Counted from the first letter of the stretch, positions 9,387-19,654 are shown. The stretch is DNA of 64,000 bases from Calothrix sp. C42_A2020_038 (GCA_015272395.1 JACYLQ010000011.1:62001-126000); one strand, 5' to 3'. Numbers and translations are program-made. The notes: generated by a model from the letters alone, not told the origin.

Positions 9387-9755
9387 CTAAAGGGTTGCTG
9401 CGAAAGCTTCCTTTTGCTGCTCGTTGTTATTTACAGTAAGTATTGCATCTTCATAGGTGTTGTAAATCTCAAACACTGAATCAAGTTGGGTAAGTTCTAA
9501 AACCAGCCTTACAGGAGTTTGAACATTACAAAGAACTAAGCGGCAACCATTCTGACGTGCAGTTTTGAGACCATTTACCAATGGCACTAGTCCTGAACTA
9601 TCCATAAAATTCACATCCGCTAAGTCTATTACCCAAAGCTGATTCGGGTTTGGAGTAATTTGATTCATTTTTTCATTCAAATTGACACCTGTCTGCGAGT
9701 CAATACGTTCGCTAGGCTTGAACAAAACTACTTGAGATTTTGATGAGATTGTCAT
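9387..9755 (-). CDS. STAS-domain protein (anti-sigma factor antagonist-like)
   Basis: Single STAS domain, the fold of SpoIIAA-type antagonists that bind anti-sigma factors and are switched by Ser phosphorylation. The key loop is visible: VNFMDSSGLVPLVNGL, with the phosphorylatable Ser in DSSG. The ATG at 9755 gives the usual length for the family (122 residues); the frame is open to a GTG at 9809, but those residues do not look like STAS. No kinase or phosphatase partner lies nearby. A second STAS protein is at 29545. Confidence 0.85.
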   Translation of the reverse strand: MTISSKSQVVLFKPSERIDSQTGVNLNEKMNQITPNPNQLWVIDLADVNFMDSSGLVPLVNGLKTARQNGCRLVLCNVQTPVRLVLELTQLDSVFEIYNTYEDAILTVNNNEQQKEAFAATL

Positions 9756-9809
9756 GGATTTAATTGGGTAGTTGAAACACGTAACAAAAGCAGAAAATGA
9801 CATAAACAC

Positions 9810-10359
9810 TATTCCCGTCGCAACCGTAAAATTAATACCTTACTCAGAAATTCTGAGCTTGGCTGCTATGCGGTTTGAACGAATAAGGTCAGTATTCATG
9901 CCGTATAAATTGTATTAACCTCCCCCAATATACGCATAAGGCACTCCTAAATTCGGTAGTATTCGTATCTTTTACGAAATATTTATAATTTTCTAGTATT
10001 TTTATAAAGTTTTTATAAATAATTTATAAAATGTTTACGTGAAAATGCTTTTATATATACCGCATAAGTAGTTATAATTTAAAGTTTAGTTAAATTAATC
10101 ACAGCAACAATGAGAATCTATTTACATAAACTTGATATCAGGAAGATTTTGACTAATTAAATAATTGTGTACTGAGAATAAATAGTTACTTTATTATTTA
10201 AGAGTGACTTGAATTAATATTTCAATACTTAGTAATTAATAATACATATAAAATTAAGTATTTAGTCTTGGTGTCCCTATCCCAAGCTTGATTGACACTT
10301 GATGTTAAAAACAGTCAAGATATGAATAAAGTAAAAAAATGTAAAGAAAACGGTGGTAA
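9810..10359. other. AT-rich intergenic region, divergent promoters expected
   Basis: The stretch lies between the divergent STAS and DedA genes. It is very AT-rich around 9960-10260, with repeated 'tttttataaa' words near 9990-10030. I see no gene or RNA here; promoters for both flanking genes must lie inside, but no -35/-10 pair stands out. Confidence 0.4.
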
Positions 10360-10989
10360 ATGTCGTTGGAATTCGTTTCGCTAGAAAATATCCAGGAGAT
10401 TGCCCATCAATATGGTTACTGGGCGATTTTTGTGGGGATCTTATTGGAAAACTTAGGTATTCCAATTCCAGGAGAGACTGTAACGTTAGTTGGAGGTTTT
10501 TTAGCAGGTAGCAACGAACTTAACTACTGGTTTGTGTTAGCCGATGCAATTACAGGCGCCATTATTGGTGGAATTTGCGGTTACTGGGTTGGACGAGTAG
10601 GTGGTTGGCCATTATTGGTTCAGTTCGGTAGCTTATTGCGAATTTCCGAGGTCAGAATTTTAGGTATTAGAGACAAATTCAGCGAAAACAGTGCTAAAGC
10701 GGTATTTTTTGGCAGATTTTTTGCTTTATTGCGAATTTTCTCGGCGCCTCTAGCTGGTATAGTTGGTATGCCATTTGGCAAATTCTTTTTGGTCAATATT
10801 GCAGGAGCAGGTGTTTGGGGAAGCGTAATGGTAACGCTAGCATTCTTTGCTGGCAGAGTTGTTTCGCTAGAGGAATTAGTGGCTTGGGTAAGTCAATTTG
10901 CGCTTTTAGCACTATTGATTTTAGCTGGCTTTATATTTATCCCTTTATGGCTTGAATCTCGGCAAGAAAAAGTTGGAAGTGGGGAATAG
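10360..10989 (+). CDS. DedA family membrane protein
   Basis: DedA/VTT-superfamily integral membrane protein; bacterial members act in lipid-carrier or phospholipid flipping and envelope homeostasis. The signature ENLGIPIPGETVTLVGG is near residue 30, followed by GGICGYWVGRVGG and GRFFALLRIFSAPLAG, which contains the conserved F/R...R...AG pattern. Several hydrophobic segments span the 209 residues. It runs convergently to argG, separated by a palindrome. Confidence 0.9.
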   Translation: MSLEFVSLENIQEIAHQYGYWAIFVGILLENLGIPIPGETVTLVGGFLAGSNELNYWFVLADAITGAIIGGICGYWVGRVGGWPLLVQFGSLLRISEVRILGIRDKFSENSAKAVFFGRFFALLRIFSAPLAGIVGMPFGKFFLVNIAGAGVWGSVMVTLAFFAGRVVSLEELVAWVSQFALLALLILAGFIFIPLWLESRQEKVGSGE

Positions 10990-11007
10990 GAATTATAGGA
11001 CACCTCC

Positions 11008-11036
11008 GTACAGACGCGATTTAATCGCGTCTGTAC
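11008..11036. repeat. Dispersed palindrome, 'gtacagacgcgat' family
   Basis: Perfect 13-bp arms (GTACAGACGCGAT and ATCGCGTCTGTAC) around a 3-base loop between the convergent DedA and argG genes. A nearly identical copy is at 41751 and partial copies are near 48966 and 49107. It is likely a dispersed cyanobacterial repeat that may serve as a bidirectional terminator. Confidence 0.8.
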
Positions 11037-11064
11037 TAACTCGGTAACTTTTAACTTCTAGCCC

Positions 11065-12264
11065 TTATTTCCCGTTCTGTGACCAAACACGGGTAGGTAG
11101 TCCCCAAACGTAGATAAAGCCTTCAGCAGCTTTATGATCAAACTGGTCTTCTGAACTGTATGTAGCTAGGTCTGGAGTGTATAGACTATTTTCAGAGTGG
11201 CGCCCAACAATTGTGGCGTTACCCTTAAACAACTTCAAGCGTACTGTACCGGATACCCGCTCTTGAGTTTTTTGAATAAAAGCATCAAGTGCGACTTTTA
11301 ACGGACTATACCACAAGCCGTTGTAGACTATTTGTGTGTAGGTCTGCTCAATTCCTCTCTTATATTGGGTAACATCAGCAGTTAAAGTTAAGCTTTCCAA
11401 GTCGCGGTGAGCATTAATTAATACCACCATTGCAGGAGACTCGTAAATTTCCCGTGATTTGATACCAACAAGACGGTTTTCAATCATATCGATCCGCCCG
11501 ATACCGTGGTTGCCGGCAACTAAGTTGAGCGCTTCAATTAACTCAACTGGGTTTTTTGGTTGACCGTTAATGCTAGTTGGAACGCCTTTTGTAAATCCAA
11601 TTTCGATATATTCTGGCTCATTGGGAGTATCACTTATTGCCTTGGTCATTTCATAGATTTCTTCAGGAGGTTCGATTGCTGGGTCTTCTAACACACCAGC
11701 TTCAATGCTCCGACCAAGTAAGTTTTTGTCAATACTATAAGGGGAAGATTTTTTCACTGGTGCAGGAATACCGAAACGTTCCCCATAAGCTATTGTCTCC
11801 TCACGGCTCATTCCCCACTCGCGCGCTGGTGCCAAGATTTTTAAATTTGGATTCAAAGCAGCTGTAGAGACATCAAAACGTACTTGGTCGTTGCCTTTAC
11901 CCGTACAACCATGTGCAATTGCGTCTGCACCATACTGTTGGGCAACTTCAACAAGTAATTTAGCAATCAGCGGACGTGCGAGAGCAGTTCCTAGAGGATA
12001 ACGATTTTCATATAGTGCATTTGCTTGAATTGCACTAAAAGCATAGTCTTTGATAAAACTATCCTTAACATCTACCACTAATGATTCGCTTGCACCCGAT
12101 TTTAATGCTTTTTCGCGAATTGGTTCCAACTCTTCGCCTTGTCCTAAATCAGCAGCAAGAGTTATAACCTCTTCTACACCCCACTCTTGTTTAAGGTAGG
12201 GAATACATACCGAAGTATCTACCCCACCTGAATACGCTAGTACAACCTTCTTTGCGCGACCCAT
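11065..12264 (-). CDS. argG: Argininosuccinate synthase
   Basis: Condenses citrulline and aspartate with ATP to argininosuccinate, the penultimate step of arginine synthesis. The nucleotide-binding loop [13 protein letters not shown] is at the start, followed by [15 protein letters not shown] and [15 protein letters not shown], all characteristic. About 400 residues is standard. I chose the ATG at 12264 because GGAG lies 6 bases before it; an upstream TTG at 12276 would add four residues. No other arginine gene is nearby, as is usual in cyanobacteria. Confidence 0.97.
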   Translation of the reverse strand: MGRAKKVVLAYSGGVDTSVCIPYLKQEWGVEEVITLAADLGQGEELEPIREKALKSGASESLVVDVKDSFIKDYAFSAIQANALYENRYPLGTALARPLIAKLLVEVAQQYGADAIAHGCTGKGNDQVRFDVSTAALNPNLKILAPAREWGMSREETIAYGERFGIPAPVKKSSPYSIDKNLLGRSIEAGVLEDPAIEPPEEIYEMTKAISDTPNEPEYIEIGFTKGVPTSINGQPKNPVELIEALNLVAGNHGIGRIDMIENRLVGIKSREIYESPAMVVLINAHRDLESLTLTADVTQYKRGIEQTYTQIVYNGLWYSPLKVALDAFIQKTQERVSGTVRLKLFKGNATIVGRHSENSLYTPDLATYSSEDQFDHKAAEGFIYVWGLPTRVWSQNGK

Positions 12265-12362
12265 TCGTTTCTCCAATTGGTAAAAATACCGAGTCCATAT
12301 TATCCAATGATTTAGCCAATAAGGGATAGTAGATATTGAATAGTAGGTAACAAGGGACGATT

Positions 12363-13415
12363 ATGGGTAAGTACGATAAAATTTTCCTCTCAGATGAGGT
12401 ATCTCAAGAGCTACTGAGTCCAGAAGAAGCTGTCGCAGCCATTGCTGTAGTGACCGCAGCAGCAGACTTAACCCTTGAAAATGTTGATATCGAAACACTG
12501 ATTGATACTCTCTGGGGTTTCGAGGTATTCGAGGAATACGACGATAACGAACTTTCAGAAATTATTAGTAAATTAATTTCAGTTGCGGAAACAGAAGGAC
12601 TAGGTGCGCTGTTTAATGCTGCAAGCGAGTCTCTTACCGAAGACCTTATTCTTGATGGGTTTGCAGCGGGAGTCAGCGTTTTAGTATCGGAAGATGAAAT
12701 TGCTGTTCCCAAGACAAAAATGCCTTTGCTCAAGCAGTTACAATCGGTTCTAGAAGTCGAAGAGGAAGAAGCCAATGAAGTAATAGAAGAAGTTTTAACT
12801 GCATTTGAAGAAATTGATGAAGACTTCTCAGATGATGAAACAATCACTGCTGATTTCGATGAAGATATTTACGAATCTCCCGAAGGCAACTTTGCTGTAC
12901 CAATCCCAGTCACCCCAGAAACCGGTGGTAAAATACAAAGCCAAGAAGGAACAGTAGGCTTTTCTGATGATTTTGGAACTCTATTGAGGATCGACTACTA
13001 CTCTATTCCCCCTGAACAACTCGAAGAAATTGAATTAGTTGGTGAGCAACAATATTTTCAGTCGGTGTTATTAGATAGATATATTCCCCAGGCAATTGTA
13101 GCTAATTTACCATTAGCTACAATTGAATATACTGAATACCTTTCAGATGAAATGCAAGGCGCCTACTTTGCTTTAGTAAATATGCCTGGTGGCTCAACAA
13201 TATCTAAGCAAGAAAACAATGGTCATCCTCAAAGATTGGATGCATATCGTGGATTGATCGCTTTTCAACAAGATGACTTCATATACATTGTCAGTAGTCA
13301 ACGTAGTTTCTTCGATGGTGAAACTCCAGACTCTATCGAAATTGAAGCTCAGACAATGAAAGCGAATATCCTTGCTTTTATCGATACAATCGAATTTAAC
13401 GACCGTTCTTCGTAA
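12363..13415 (+). CDS. Acidic protein with TerB-like N-terminal region
   Basis: Function not recognised. The first 130 residues are helical and resemble a TerB fold (LSPEEAVAAIAVVTAAADL, with a later GVSVLVSEDEIAV); TerB domains bind divalent metals. Residues 130-180 are an extremely acidic linker rich in Glu and Asp. The C-terminal 170 residues form a separate, apparently globular domain (TLLRIDYYSIPPEQLEE, YFALVNMPGGSTISK, DDFIYIVSSQRSF) that I cannot name. No signal peptide. It is divergent from argG. It is one of three TerB-like proteins in the window. Confidence 0.7.
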   Translation: MGKYDKIFLSDEVSQELLSPEEAVAAIAVVTAAADLTLENVDIETLIDTLWGFEVFEEYDDNELSEIISKLISVAETEGLGALFNAASESLTEDLILDGFAAGVSVLVSEDEIAVPKTKMPLLKQLQSVLEVEEEEANEVIEEVLTAFEEIDEDFSDDETITADFDEDIYESPEGNFAVPIPVTPETGGKIQSQEGTVGFSDDFGTLLRIDYYSIPPEQLEEIELVGEQQYFQSVLLDRYIPQAIVANLPLATIEYTEYLSDEMQGAYFALVNMPGGSTISKQENNGHPQRLDAYRGLIAFQQDDFIYIVSSQRSFFDGETPDSIEIEAQTMKANILAFIDTIEFNDRSS

Positions 13416-13464
13416 GCATTTTAATGCCTACCCGTTCAGACTCAAGCAAATTCAGAAATGTAAA

Positions 13465-13511
13465 GTCTTTGGGGGAAAGCTATTCATTAGCGCTTATTAC
13501 CCCCTAAAGAC
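13465..13511 (+). terminator. Stem-loop after the acidic TerB-like gene
   Basis: Arms GTCTTTGGGGG and CCCCCTAAAGAC pair over 11 bp with one bulge, 50 bp past the stop codon. No T-run follows. It may be a terminator or a protective 3' hairpin. The rest of the 420-bp stretch up to sodB shows no gene. Confidence 0.5.
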
Positions 13512-13836
13512 AACCACATAAAATATCTGCTTTGTTTGTATAAGTGTTTCAAATATATACCATAGAGCAAAATAGGTAATTTTGTTCAATATCTAAATAT
13601 TTTTCATGCCAAAGACGCATTCTAAAATTTTATTTTTATGCCAGGTTGGTTTTATGAACCTTGAATATCCAAATATTGGTGCCTTTGAGCGCTTACACTA
13701 GGACATTTACTTGTAAAATCAGGATATTAAGTTTTATAACAAGCGCGTCAAGTACGTTAGTGACTTACGCCTTGTCAATCCTAGAGTTAGCCTAACAACT
13801 CAATCATCAAAAACTGTAAAGAGAGGATTTCACAAA

Positions 13837-14439
13837 ATGGCATTTGAACAGCCCCCACTTCCCTTCGCTAAGGATGCGCTCGAGCCATATGGTATGAAAG
13901 CCGAAACCTTTGAATATCACTACGGCAAGCATCACAAAGCTTATGTAGATAACCTTAACAAGTTGACCGAAGGTACTGACTTAGCCAACAAGTCACTCGA
14001 AGAGGTAATTAAAATTTCATTCCAAGACCCCTCGAAAGCTGGAATTTTTAACAATGCAGCCCAAGTTTGGAACCATACATTCTTCTGGAACAGCTTAAAA
14101 CCCGCTGGTGGTGGCACCCCAACAGGTGAATTAGCGGCAAGGATTGAGAAAGACTTTGGCAGCTACGATAAGTTTGCTGAAGAATTCTCAAATGCTGCTG
14201 CAACCCAGTTTGGTAGTGGCTGGGCTTGGTTAATTGACGATGGTGGTAAACTTTCGGTTATGAAAACCCCTAACGCTGAAAACCCTCTTGCACATGGTAA
14301 GAAAGCGTTATTAACTCTTGATGTTTGGGAACATGCGTATTATATTGACTTTAAGAACGCTCGCCCAGCATTTATCAAGAACTTCCTTGAAAAGTTGGTT
14401 AACTGGGACTTTGTAGCTCAAAATTTAGCAACAGCTTAA
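13837..14439 (+). CDS. sodB: Iron superoxide dismutase
   Basis: Converts superoxide to oxygen and hydrogen peroxide in the cytoplasm. The 200 residues contain the Fe/Mn-SOD metal ligands: His in FEYHYGKHHKAYVDNLN, His in QVWNHTFFWNSL, and Asp and His in LDVWEHAYYIDFKN. The N-terminal FEQPPLPFAKDALEPYGM, absence of a signal peptide and AATQFGSGWAWL favour the iron type over the membrane-anchored MnSOD of Nostocales. A ribosome binding site (AGAGAGGA) precedes the ATG. Confidence 0.95.
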   Translation: MAFEQPPLPFAKDALEPYGMKAETFEYHYGKHHKAYVDNLNKLTEGTDLANKSLEEVIKISFQDPSKAGIFNNAAQVWNHTFFWNSLKPAGGGTPTGELAARIEKDFGSYDKFAEEFSNAAATQFGSGWAWLIDDGGKLSVMKTPNAENPLAHGKKALLTLDVWEHAYYIDFKNARPAFIKNFLEKLVNWDFVAQNLATA

Positions 14440-14540
14440 CAAAAATAGGGGATAGGGGTTAGGGTTGTTTGGGAAGAGCTTATTTCTTGTTATTTCGATA
14501 ACTCTAAACCCTATTCTCTAAATTCTATTTTTCAAAACTA

Positions 14541-14747
14541 ATGAACAGTAACGATATTGCCCAGTATATTGAAGCAACAAACGGCGCCTCTAAGCCTTGG
14601 TTATTGGTTCAACTACGACTAAAAAAACTTCAAGAACGTCGGGCAGAAATTTCCCACGAAGAATACATTAAAGAACTTGAAGATATTCATCAAGACCTTA
14701 TGAAACTTGGTGAGTGGTGGCATGGTCGTGAACACGAATTATTTTAG
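14541..14747 (+). CDS. Small conserved hypothetical protein (68 residues)
   Basis: Function unknown. The short protein is charged and helical (QLRLKKLQERRAEIS, KELEDIHQDLMKLGEWWHGRE). It has no membrane segment or Cys motif. It sits between sodB and purM on the same strand, 102 bp after sodB and 62 bp before purM. Coding is supported by its even composition and placement; I believe similar small proteins occur in other Nostocales but cannot check this here. Confidence 0.65.
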   Translation: MNSNDIAQYIEATNGASKPWLLVQLRLKKLQERRAEISHEEYIKELEDIHQDLMKLGEWWHGREHELF

Positions 14748-14808
14748 CTGCAATATTCAACTGATGGTACCCTAGTATTTTGGTGGGTTGATCATGGTGC
14801 TTTGACGA

Positions 14809-15834
14809 ATGGATTATCGTTCTGCTGGCGTTGATGTTGAAGAAGGTCGGGCTTTCGTAAATCAAATACGCGATTTAGTTCATAGTACGTTTAGACCTGA
14901 AGTTTTAGGTGGCTTGGGTGGTTTTGGTGGTTGTTTTCAACTACCTTCCGGTTATCAGGAACCTGTACTAGTATCGGGAACCGATGGTGTAGGTACAAAG
15001 TTAAAAATTGCTCATACTCTCAACCGTCATGATACGGTTGGCATTGATTTGGTAGCAATGTGTGTAAACGATGTACTTACATCTGGCGCCGAACCTTTGT
15101 TTTTTCTGGATTATGTTGCCACAGGAAAGCTGGAACGTGAACAATTAACGCAGGTTGTAGCTGGTATCGCTTCCGGATGTAAACAAGCTGGTTGTGCGCT
15201 GCTTGGGGGTGAAACTGCGGAAATGCCAGGATTTTACCAAGCAGGCGAATATGATTTAGCTGGTTTCTGTGTCGGAATTGTAGAGAAAAGCCTTTTGCTT
15301 GATACTTCACAAGTGCAAATTGGGGATATTGCGGTTGCACTTCCAAGCACAGGCGTTCACAGTAATGGTTATAGCTTAGTACGAAAAATTATTAGCGATA
15401 AAGGTTTGACTTGGAATGATCAACCCGAACTGCTTAATGGTAAAACTTTAGGCGAAACTTTTCTTACGCCCACACAAATCTATGTTCAGCCAATACTAGG
15501 AGCGCGCGCACAAGGAATAGAAATTCACGGAATGGCACATATTACAGGTGGTGGCTTACCAGAAAATCTACCCCGCTGTCTGGGTGAAGGTCAAGCAATA
15601 AGAATTGAACCGCATTGGAATATACCTCCTGTTTTTAAATGGTTAGCTCAAACCGGAGATGTAAGCCTCCAAGTAATGTATAACACTTTTAATATGGGAG
15701 TCGGGTTTGTAGTACTCGTGAGAGCAACGCAAGTAGAACAAACAATTAGTTATTTTACTTCACAAAATATTACAGCGTTTGCAATTGGAGAGGTCATTTC
15801 TGGTTCTGGTGAATTAATCGGTATACCTGCTTAA
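14809..15834 (+). CDS. purM: Phosphoribosylformylglycinamidine cyclo-ligase
   Basis: AIR synthetase, fifth step of de novo purine synthesis: ATP-dependent ring closure of FGAM. The 341 residues begin with [13 protein letters not shown] and include [36 protein letters not shown] and [13 protein letters not shown], all typical for PurM. It is followed by an intrinsic terminator, so it ends its transcription unit. Confidence 0.97.
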   Translation: MDYRSAGVDVEEGRAFVNQIRDLVHSTFRPEVLGGLGGFGGCFQLPSGYQEPVLVSGTDGVGTKLKIAHTLNRHDTVGIDLVAMCVNDVLTSGAEPLFFLDYVATGKLEREQLTQVVAGIASGCKQAGCALLGGETAEMPGFYQAGEYDLAGFCVGIVEKSLLLDTSQVQIGDIAVALPSTGVHSNGYSLVRKIISDKGLTWNDQPELLNGKTLGETFLTPTQIYVQPILGARAQGIEIHGMAHITGGGLPENLPRCLGEGQAIRIEPHWNIPPVFKWLAQTGDVSLQVMYNTFNMGVGFVVLVRATQVEQTISYFTSQNITAFAIGEVISGSGELIGIPA

Positions 15835-15853
15835 TTAAAGTAAATTTTATACA

Positions 15854-15893
15854 AAATAGTTTTGCAAGCTTTTCAACTGCGAAACTATTTTTT
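15854..15893 (+). terminator. Intrinsic terminator of purM
   Basis: Arms AAATAGTTTTGCA and TGCGAAACTATTT (one wobble pair) around an 11-base loop, followed directly by TTTT, 20 bp past the purM stop. The remaining stretch to 16486 (about 600 bp) shows no gene, only AT-rich sequence. Confidence 0.75.
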
Positions 15894-16486
15894 GAGTAAT
15901 TTAGCTTAACTAAAGTAACTCTAATAATCTTTTCTAATTCAATATGATGGGTAATAAAAACAAATCACAAAAAGCGTAAAAGCTTACTCTTCAGGTTAAA
16001 AAAAAGGTATGTGTAACAATCCATGCATCATTTGTAAAATCCGTATGTTGTAGATATGCGTATAATCGAAGCGTCTCTGGGGGATATAATTTTTCACAAC
16101 TCATCTAGGACTGCTATAAACCACTCAAATTAATAATATAGATTATTGTTAATCAGTGTTTTGTTGTAGATATTGTCATATTTATAAAGTCGTTGTCGAT
16201 TTCACGTAGCATATTCATTGAATTTATTCAGTAATTACCACTACCTGTAGATTTAACGGAGTACCAATAGATCGAATTTTCACTTTCGTTGATATGACCA
16301 ATCGAAAATACTCATGACTGTAGTCTTTTAAATTTGCTAACGTAGTCTTAACATATTGAAAAAAATTGCCACAGATGGTTACAAAACCACTACCAACACT
16401 ATTAAATAGTGCTTAGAGTGACAGTAAGTAGACATGGTGCGTCTAAGAGTAAAAATAAATACTATTTGACTTAAATAGAAAAAGCT

Positions 16487-17173
16487 ATGACTGTAAATTT
16501 TGCTTGTACCGTTGCATCAAAAGAGCTTTTAAAGAGAGTGTTTCAAAACGTCAACGCTCAAAGCTGTCCTCTGTCTTATAACTTTCACATGCACACGGTT
16601 TATTCGGATGGTAAATTGCAGCCAAGCGTATTGATGGAGCAGGCAATAGCATATGGACTGAAGGGACTGGCGATTACTGACCATCATACGATTGGAGGTT
16701 ATGAAGCTGCCCAATTATGGCTGGAAGATTGGAGATGGAAGAACCAAGGTTCACAAATCCCCCATCTGTGGAGTGGTGTGGAAATTAACGCGAATTTACT
16801 TGGCGCCGAGGTTCATATTCTGGGTTACGGGTTTGATATTAAACACCCATACATGAAACCATATATTCAGCGGCAGTGTGTTACGGGTGAGGACTACGAA
16901 GCGAAAAATGTTATTGCTGCAATCCATGAAGCTGATGGACTCGCAGTGCTTGCACATCCAGCACGTTATCGAAGGACTTTATTTGAGCTTATTCCAGAAG
17001 CTGCTAGGTTTGGAATTGACGGTGTAGAAGCTTTTTATGCTTACAACAACCCTAAACCTTGGAAACCCAGCACCATTGAAACGGAACAAGTGCAAAAACT
17101 CGCGGGTGAATACGGGTTATATACTACTTGCGGTACTGATACACACGGTTTGAGTTTATTGCAGCGCTTGTAA
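16487..17173 (+). CDS. PHP-domain phosphoesterase
   Basis: Member of the PHP family of metal-dependent phosphoesterases. Visible metal-ligand motifs are FHMHTVYSDG near residue 33, AITDHHTIGG near residue 62, EVHILGYGF, AHPARYRR and CGTDTHG near the end. This TrpH-like layout fits nucleoside 3',5'-bisphosphate or oligonucleotide hydrolysis, but the substrate is not shown. 228 residues is slightly short for the family. The gene follows a 650-bp gene-free stretch and precedes the DUF2993 gene on the same strand. Confidence 0.85.
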   Translation: MTVNFACTVASKELLKRVFQNVNAQSCPLSYNFHMHTVYSDGKLQPSVLMEQAIAYGLKGLAITDHHTIGGYEAAQLWLEDWRWKNQGSQIPHLWSGVEINANLLGAEVHILGYGFDIKHPYMKPYIQRQCVTGEDYEAKNVIAAIHEADGLAVLAHPARYRRTLFELIPEAARFGIDGVEAFYAYNNPKPWKPSTIETEQVQKLAGEYGLYTTCGTDTHGLSLLQRL

Positions 17174-17292
17174 TTTTGTATTATGAACTTGACTTGATCT
17201 CCTGGTTACTTTAGCCAGGGGTTTAATTTACGCTTGCTGTATTGTTCATAATTTGTTACAAAAATACATGGAAGTATAAATACTAAACGCAA

Positions 17293-18087
17293 ATGTTCGG
17301 CCGACTAACTGGTATAACAGATCAAAAAGGTACTGACTGGGGAGAGCGGATGCTTAACACAGTTGCAAGTCAGACTATTCGCCATTTGTTTACCAAAAGC
17401 GAGTCAGTCGAAGTTTCAGTGCGTTGCTTCCCAAGTAGCAAGCTGTTGCAAGGTACTATTGACAGCTTTAAAATGAGCGGACGAGGTTTATTGATTCGTC
17501 GAGATTTCGCAGTTGAGGAAATGTCATTTGAGACTGATGCGGTTGCGATTGATTTTAGTTCTGTGTTGAGTGGAAAGCTGCAACTCAAGCAACCGACGCA
17601 GGCTATTGCACAGGTTATTTTGTCGGAAACAGGGATAAACAAAGCTTTTGGCGCGGAACTTGTAAGAAAGCATTTAGATAATCTTTCGTTGCCACAGTTA
17701 ATGGAATTATCGGGAGGAAAGCCAGTTTCATTTATAGAAATTCAGGTGGAACTTTTACCCAAAAATCGTTTGAAAATCATTGCAAAAGCTGATATTAACG
17801 ATGGTGAACCGATACCTATTACCATGACTGTTACTGTTGGCATTGAAAAACGGCGCCGTATTTCGTTTCAAAATCCAGAAATTGAGCTTGATTTTATACC
17901 AGAGAATCAAATAGAAGAGTCACAAGCTTTTGGTTTGGCATTGGCCGAAATTTTAGATAATATGGTAGATTTAGACCGCTTTGACTTAGATGGAGTGAAG
18001 ATGCGGTTAAATCGTCTAGAAACAGAAGAAAAAAAACTTATTTTCAGTGGTTATGCGGAAATTGAGCATATACCTCGGACTGGCTGA
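17293..18087 (+). CDS. DUF2993 (LmeA-like) protein
   Basis: DUF2993 family, widespread in cyanobacteria and actinobacteria; the mycobacterial relative LmeA binds phospholipid and acts in lipomannan synthesis, while the cyanobacterial role is unknown. The 264 residues show VEVSVRCFPSSKLLQGTIDSF with the family's L.G.ID pattern, then alternating strands expected for a lipid-binding barrel. No cleavable signal is obvious. The gene is convergent with the UDP-glucose dehydrogenase gene. Confidence 0.82.
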   Translation: MFGRLTGITDQKGTDWGERMLNTVASQTIRHLFTKSESVEVSVRCFPSSKLLQGTIDSFKMSGRGLLIRRDFAVEEMSFETDAVAIDFSSVLSGKLQLKQPTQAIAQVILSETGINKAFGAELVRKHLDNLSLPQLMELSGGKPVSFIEIQVELLPKNRLKIIAKADINDGEPIPITMTVTVGIEKRRRISFQNPEIELDFIPENQIEESQAFGLALAEILDNMVDLDRFDLDGVKMRLNRLETEEKKLIFSGYAEIEHIPRTG

Positions 18088-18100
18088 TTTTAAATTCATC

Positions 18101-18138
18101 GATTTTGGATTTTAGGTTTGAATCTAAAATCCAAAATC
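18101..18138. terminator. Bidirectional hairpin between convergent genes
   Basis: Perfect 15-bp arms (GATTTTGGATTTTAG and CTAAAATCCAAAATC) around an 8-base loop, continued by two more 'aaaatct' direct repeats to about 18150. It lies between convergent genes and probably ends both transcripts; the word also forms a simple dispersed repeat. Confidence 0.7.
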
Positions 18139-18151
18139 TAAAATCTAAAAT

Positions 18152-19537
18152 CTATCTTCCAACACCAATGTATTGGAAACCAGCTTTAGACATTTCTTGA
18201 GGGTCGAGGTAGTTACGACCATCGATAATAACAGCGTGACTCATCAAATTCGACATTTTGGAGTAATCTAGAGTTTTAAACTGTTGCCATTCAGTTACTA
18301 GTACTAAAGCATCACAACCGTCAGCAAGACGTTCAGCGTCTGTTTCAACTAGTACACCTGTAAGTCCGTGACGCATTCCAGTCTGGGAAATAATCGGGTC
18401 ATATGCTTTGACTTTTGCACCAAGACGGTTAAGTTGTTCAATCAAGTTGAGAGCAGGTGCATCACGTAAATCATCGGTATCAGGCTTAAAGGTTAGACCT
18501 AATAACCCGATGGTTTTGCCTTTGAGAATTTTTAAGGCTTGTTGGAGCTTCTCTAGAGCAATTAAGCGTTGACGTTCATTAACGCTTACAGCAGCTTTGA
18601 GTAGTTGAGCTTCATAACCGTAGTCATCGGCTGTGTGAATTAGTGCAGAGACATCTTTGGGGAAACATGAACCACCCCAACCGATACCAGCGTTGAGGAA
18701 TTTGCTACCGATACGTGAATCTAAACCAATACCTCTAGCAACTTGAGTTACATCGGCGCCAACACGGTCACAAATATTTGCAACTTCATTAATAAAGCTA
18801 ATTTTAGTTGCTAAGAAGGCATTAGCAGCATATTTAATCATTTCTGCCGAACTAAGGTCAGTCGTCAGAACTGGTACAGGTGATAATGATTTATCTTCGG
18901 CAAACTCACGCTCAACAATAGGAGCATAAAGCTGTTTCATTAACATGATTGCTCTTTGACTGTTGCTACCAAGTACAATTCGGTCAGGGTTAAAGGTGTC
19001 ATATACAGCAGAACCTTCACGCAGGAATTCAGGATTGCTTACAACATCGAAGTCTGCAACTTCGGGTAATCTTTCTGCTGGGGCGCCACCTGCTGTGACT
19101 AATTGTTTTTGGCGTTCAGCAAGACCATCAAGAACAATCATTCGCACCCAGTCGCCAGAACCGATGGGTACTGTAGATTTATTGACAATAACTTTATAAC
19201 CACCATTCAAATTGGCGCCAATGCTACGGGCAACAGCTTCAACATAACGGGTATCACTTTCACCAGTAGGTAGTGGTGGTGTACCAACTGCAATAAATAA
19301 AACTTCACCGTGGGCAACCCCAGCAGCAATATCAGTACTAAACTCAATTTTTCCTGATTGAATCGCGGTCTGCATTATATCTGAAAGTCCTGGTTCAAAA
19401 ATTGGAGACTGACCAGCTTTCATAATTTTGACTTTTTCTTCGTTGTTGTCGATACAGATGACATCATGCCCAATATGCGCTAAACAAGCACCTGTAACCA
19501 ATCCAACATAACCAGTACCAATCACACAAACACGCAT
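18152..19537 (-). CDS. UDP-glucose 6-dehydrogenase
   Basis: Oxidises UDP-glucose to UDP-glucuronate with two NAD+. The N-terminal Rossmann motif CVIGTGYVGLVTGACLA, the central AEMIKYAANAFLATKISF and the catalytic-cysteine loop GWGGSCFPKDVSAL are all present, and 461 residues is normal. Immediately upstream on the same strand lies UDP-glucuronate decarboxylase, which uses its product, so the pair makes UDP-xylose for exopolysaccharide or glycan synthesis. Confidence 0.95.
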   Translation of the reverse strand: MRVCVIGTGYVGLVTGACLAHIGHDVICIDNNEEKVKIMKAGQSPIFEPGLSDIMQTAIQSGKIEFSTDIAAGVAHGEVLFIAVGTPPLPTGESDTRYVEAVARSIGANLNGGYKVIVNKSTVPIGSGDWVRMIVLDGLAERQKQLVTAGGAPAERLPEVADFDVVSNPEFLREGSAVYDTFNPDRIVLGSNSQRAIMLMKQLYAPIVEREFAEDKSLSPVPVLTTDLSSAEMIKYAANAFLATKISFINEVANICDRVGADVTQVARGIGLDSRIGSKFLNAGIGWGGSCFPKDVSALIHTADDYGYEAQLLKAAVSVNERQRLIALEKLQQALKILKGKTIGLLGLTFKPDTDDLRDAPALNLIEQLNRLGAKVKAYDPIISQTGMRHGLTGVLVETDAERLADGCDALVLVTEWQQFKTLDYSKMSNLMSHAVIIDGRNYLDPQEMSKAGFQYIGVGR

Positions 19538-19654
19538 TTTCGTTCAATTCCTCATTTTCTAGGGTTAATATTTGAAAAGATGGAAACTGCCTTTATTAAC
19601 AAGGCAGTTTGATTATTAAATCTGTACACTTTTAACAGCGCACAACTGAAACTA

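Noticed and set aside
12404-12847. Serine-rich frame opposite the acidic TerB-like gene
   Set aside because: Ser-rich composition is the antisense image of Glu/Asp codons, not a real protein.
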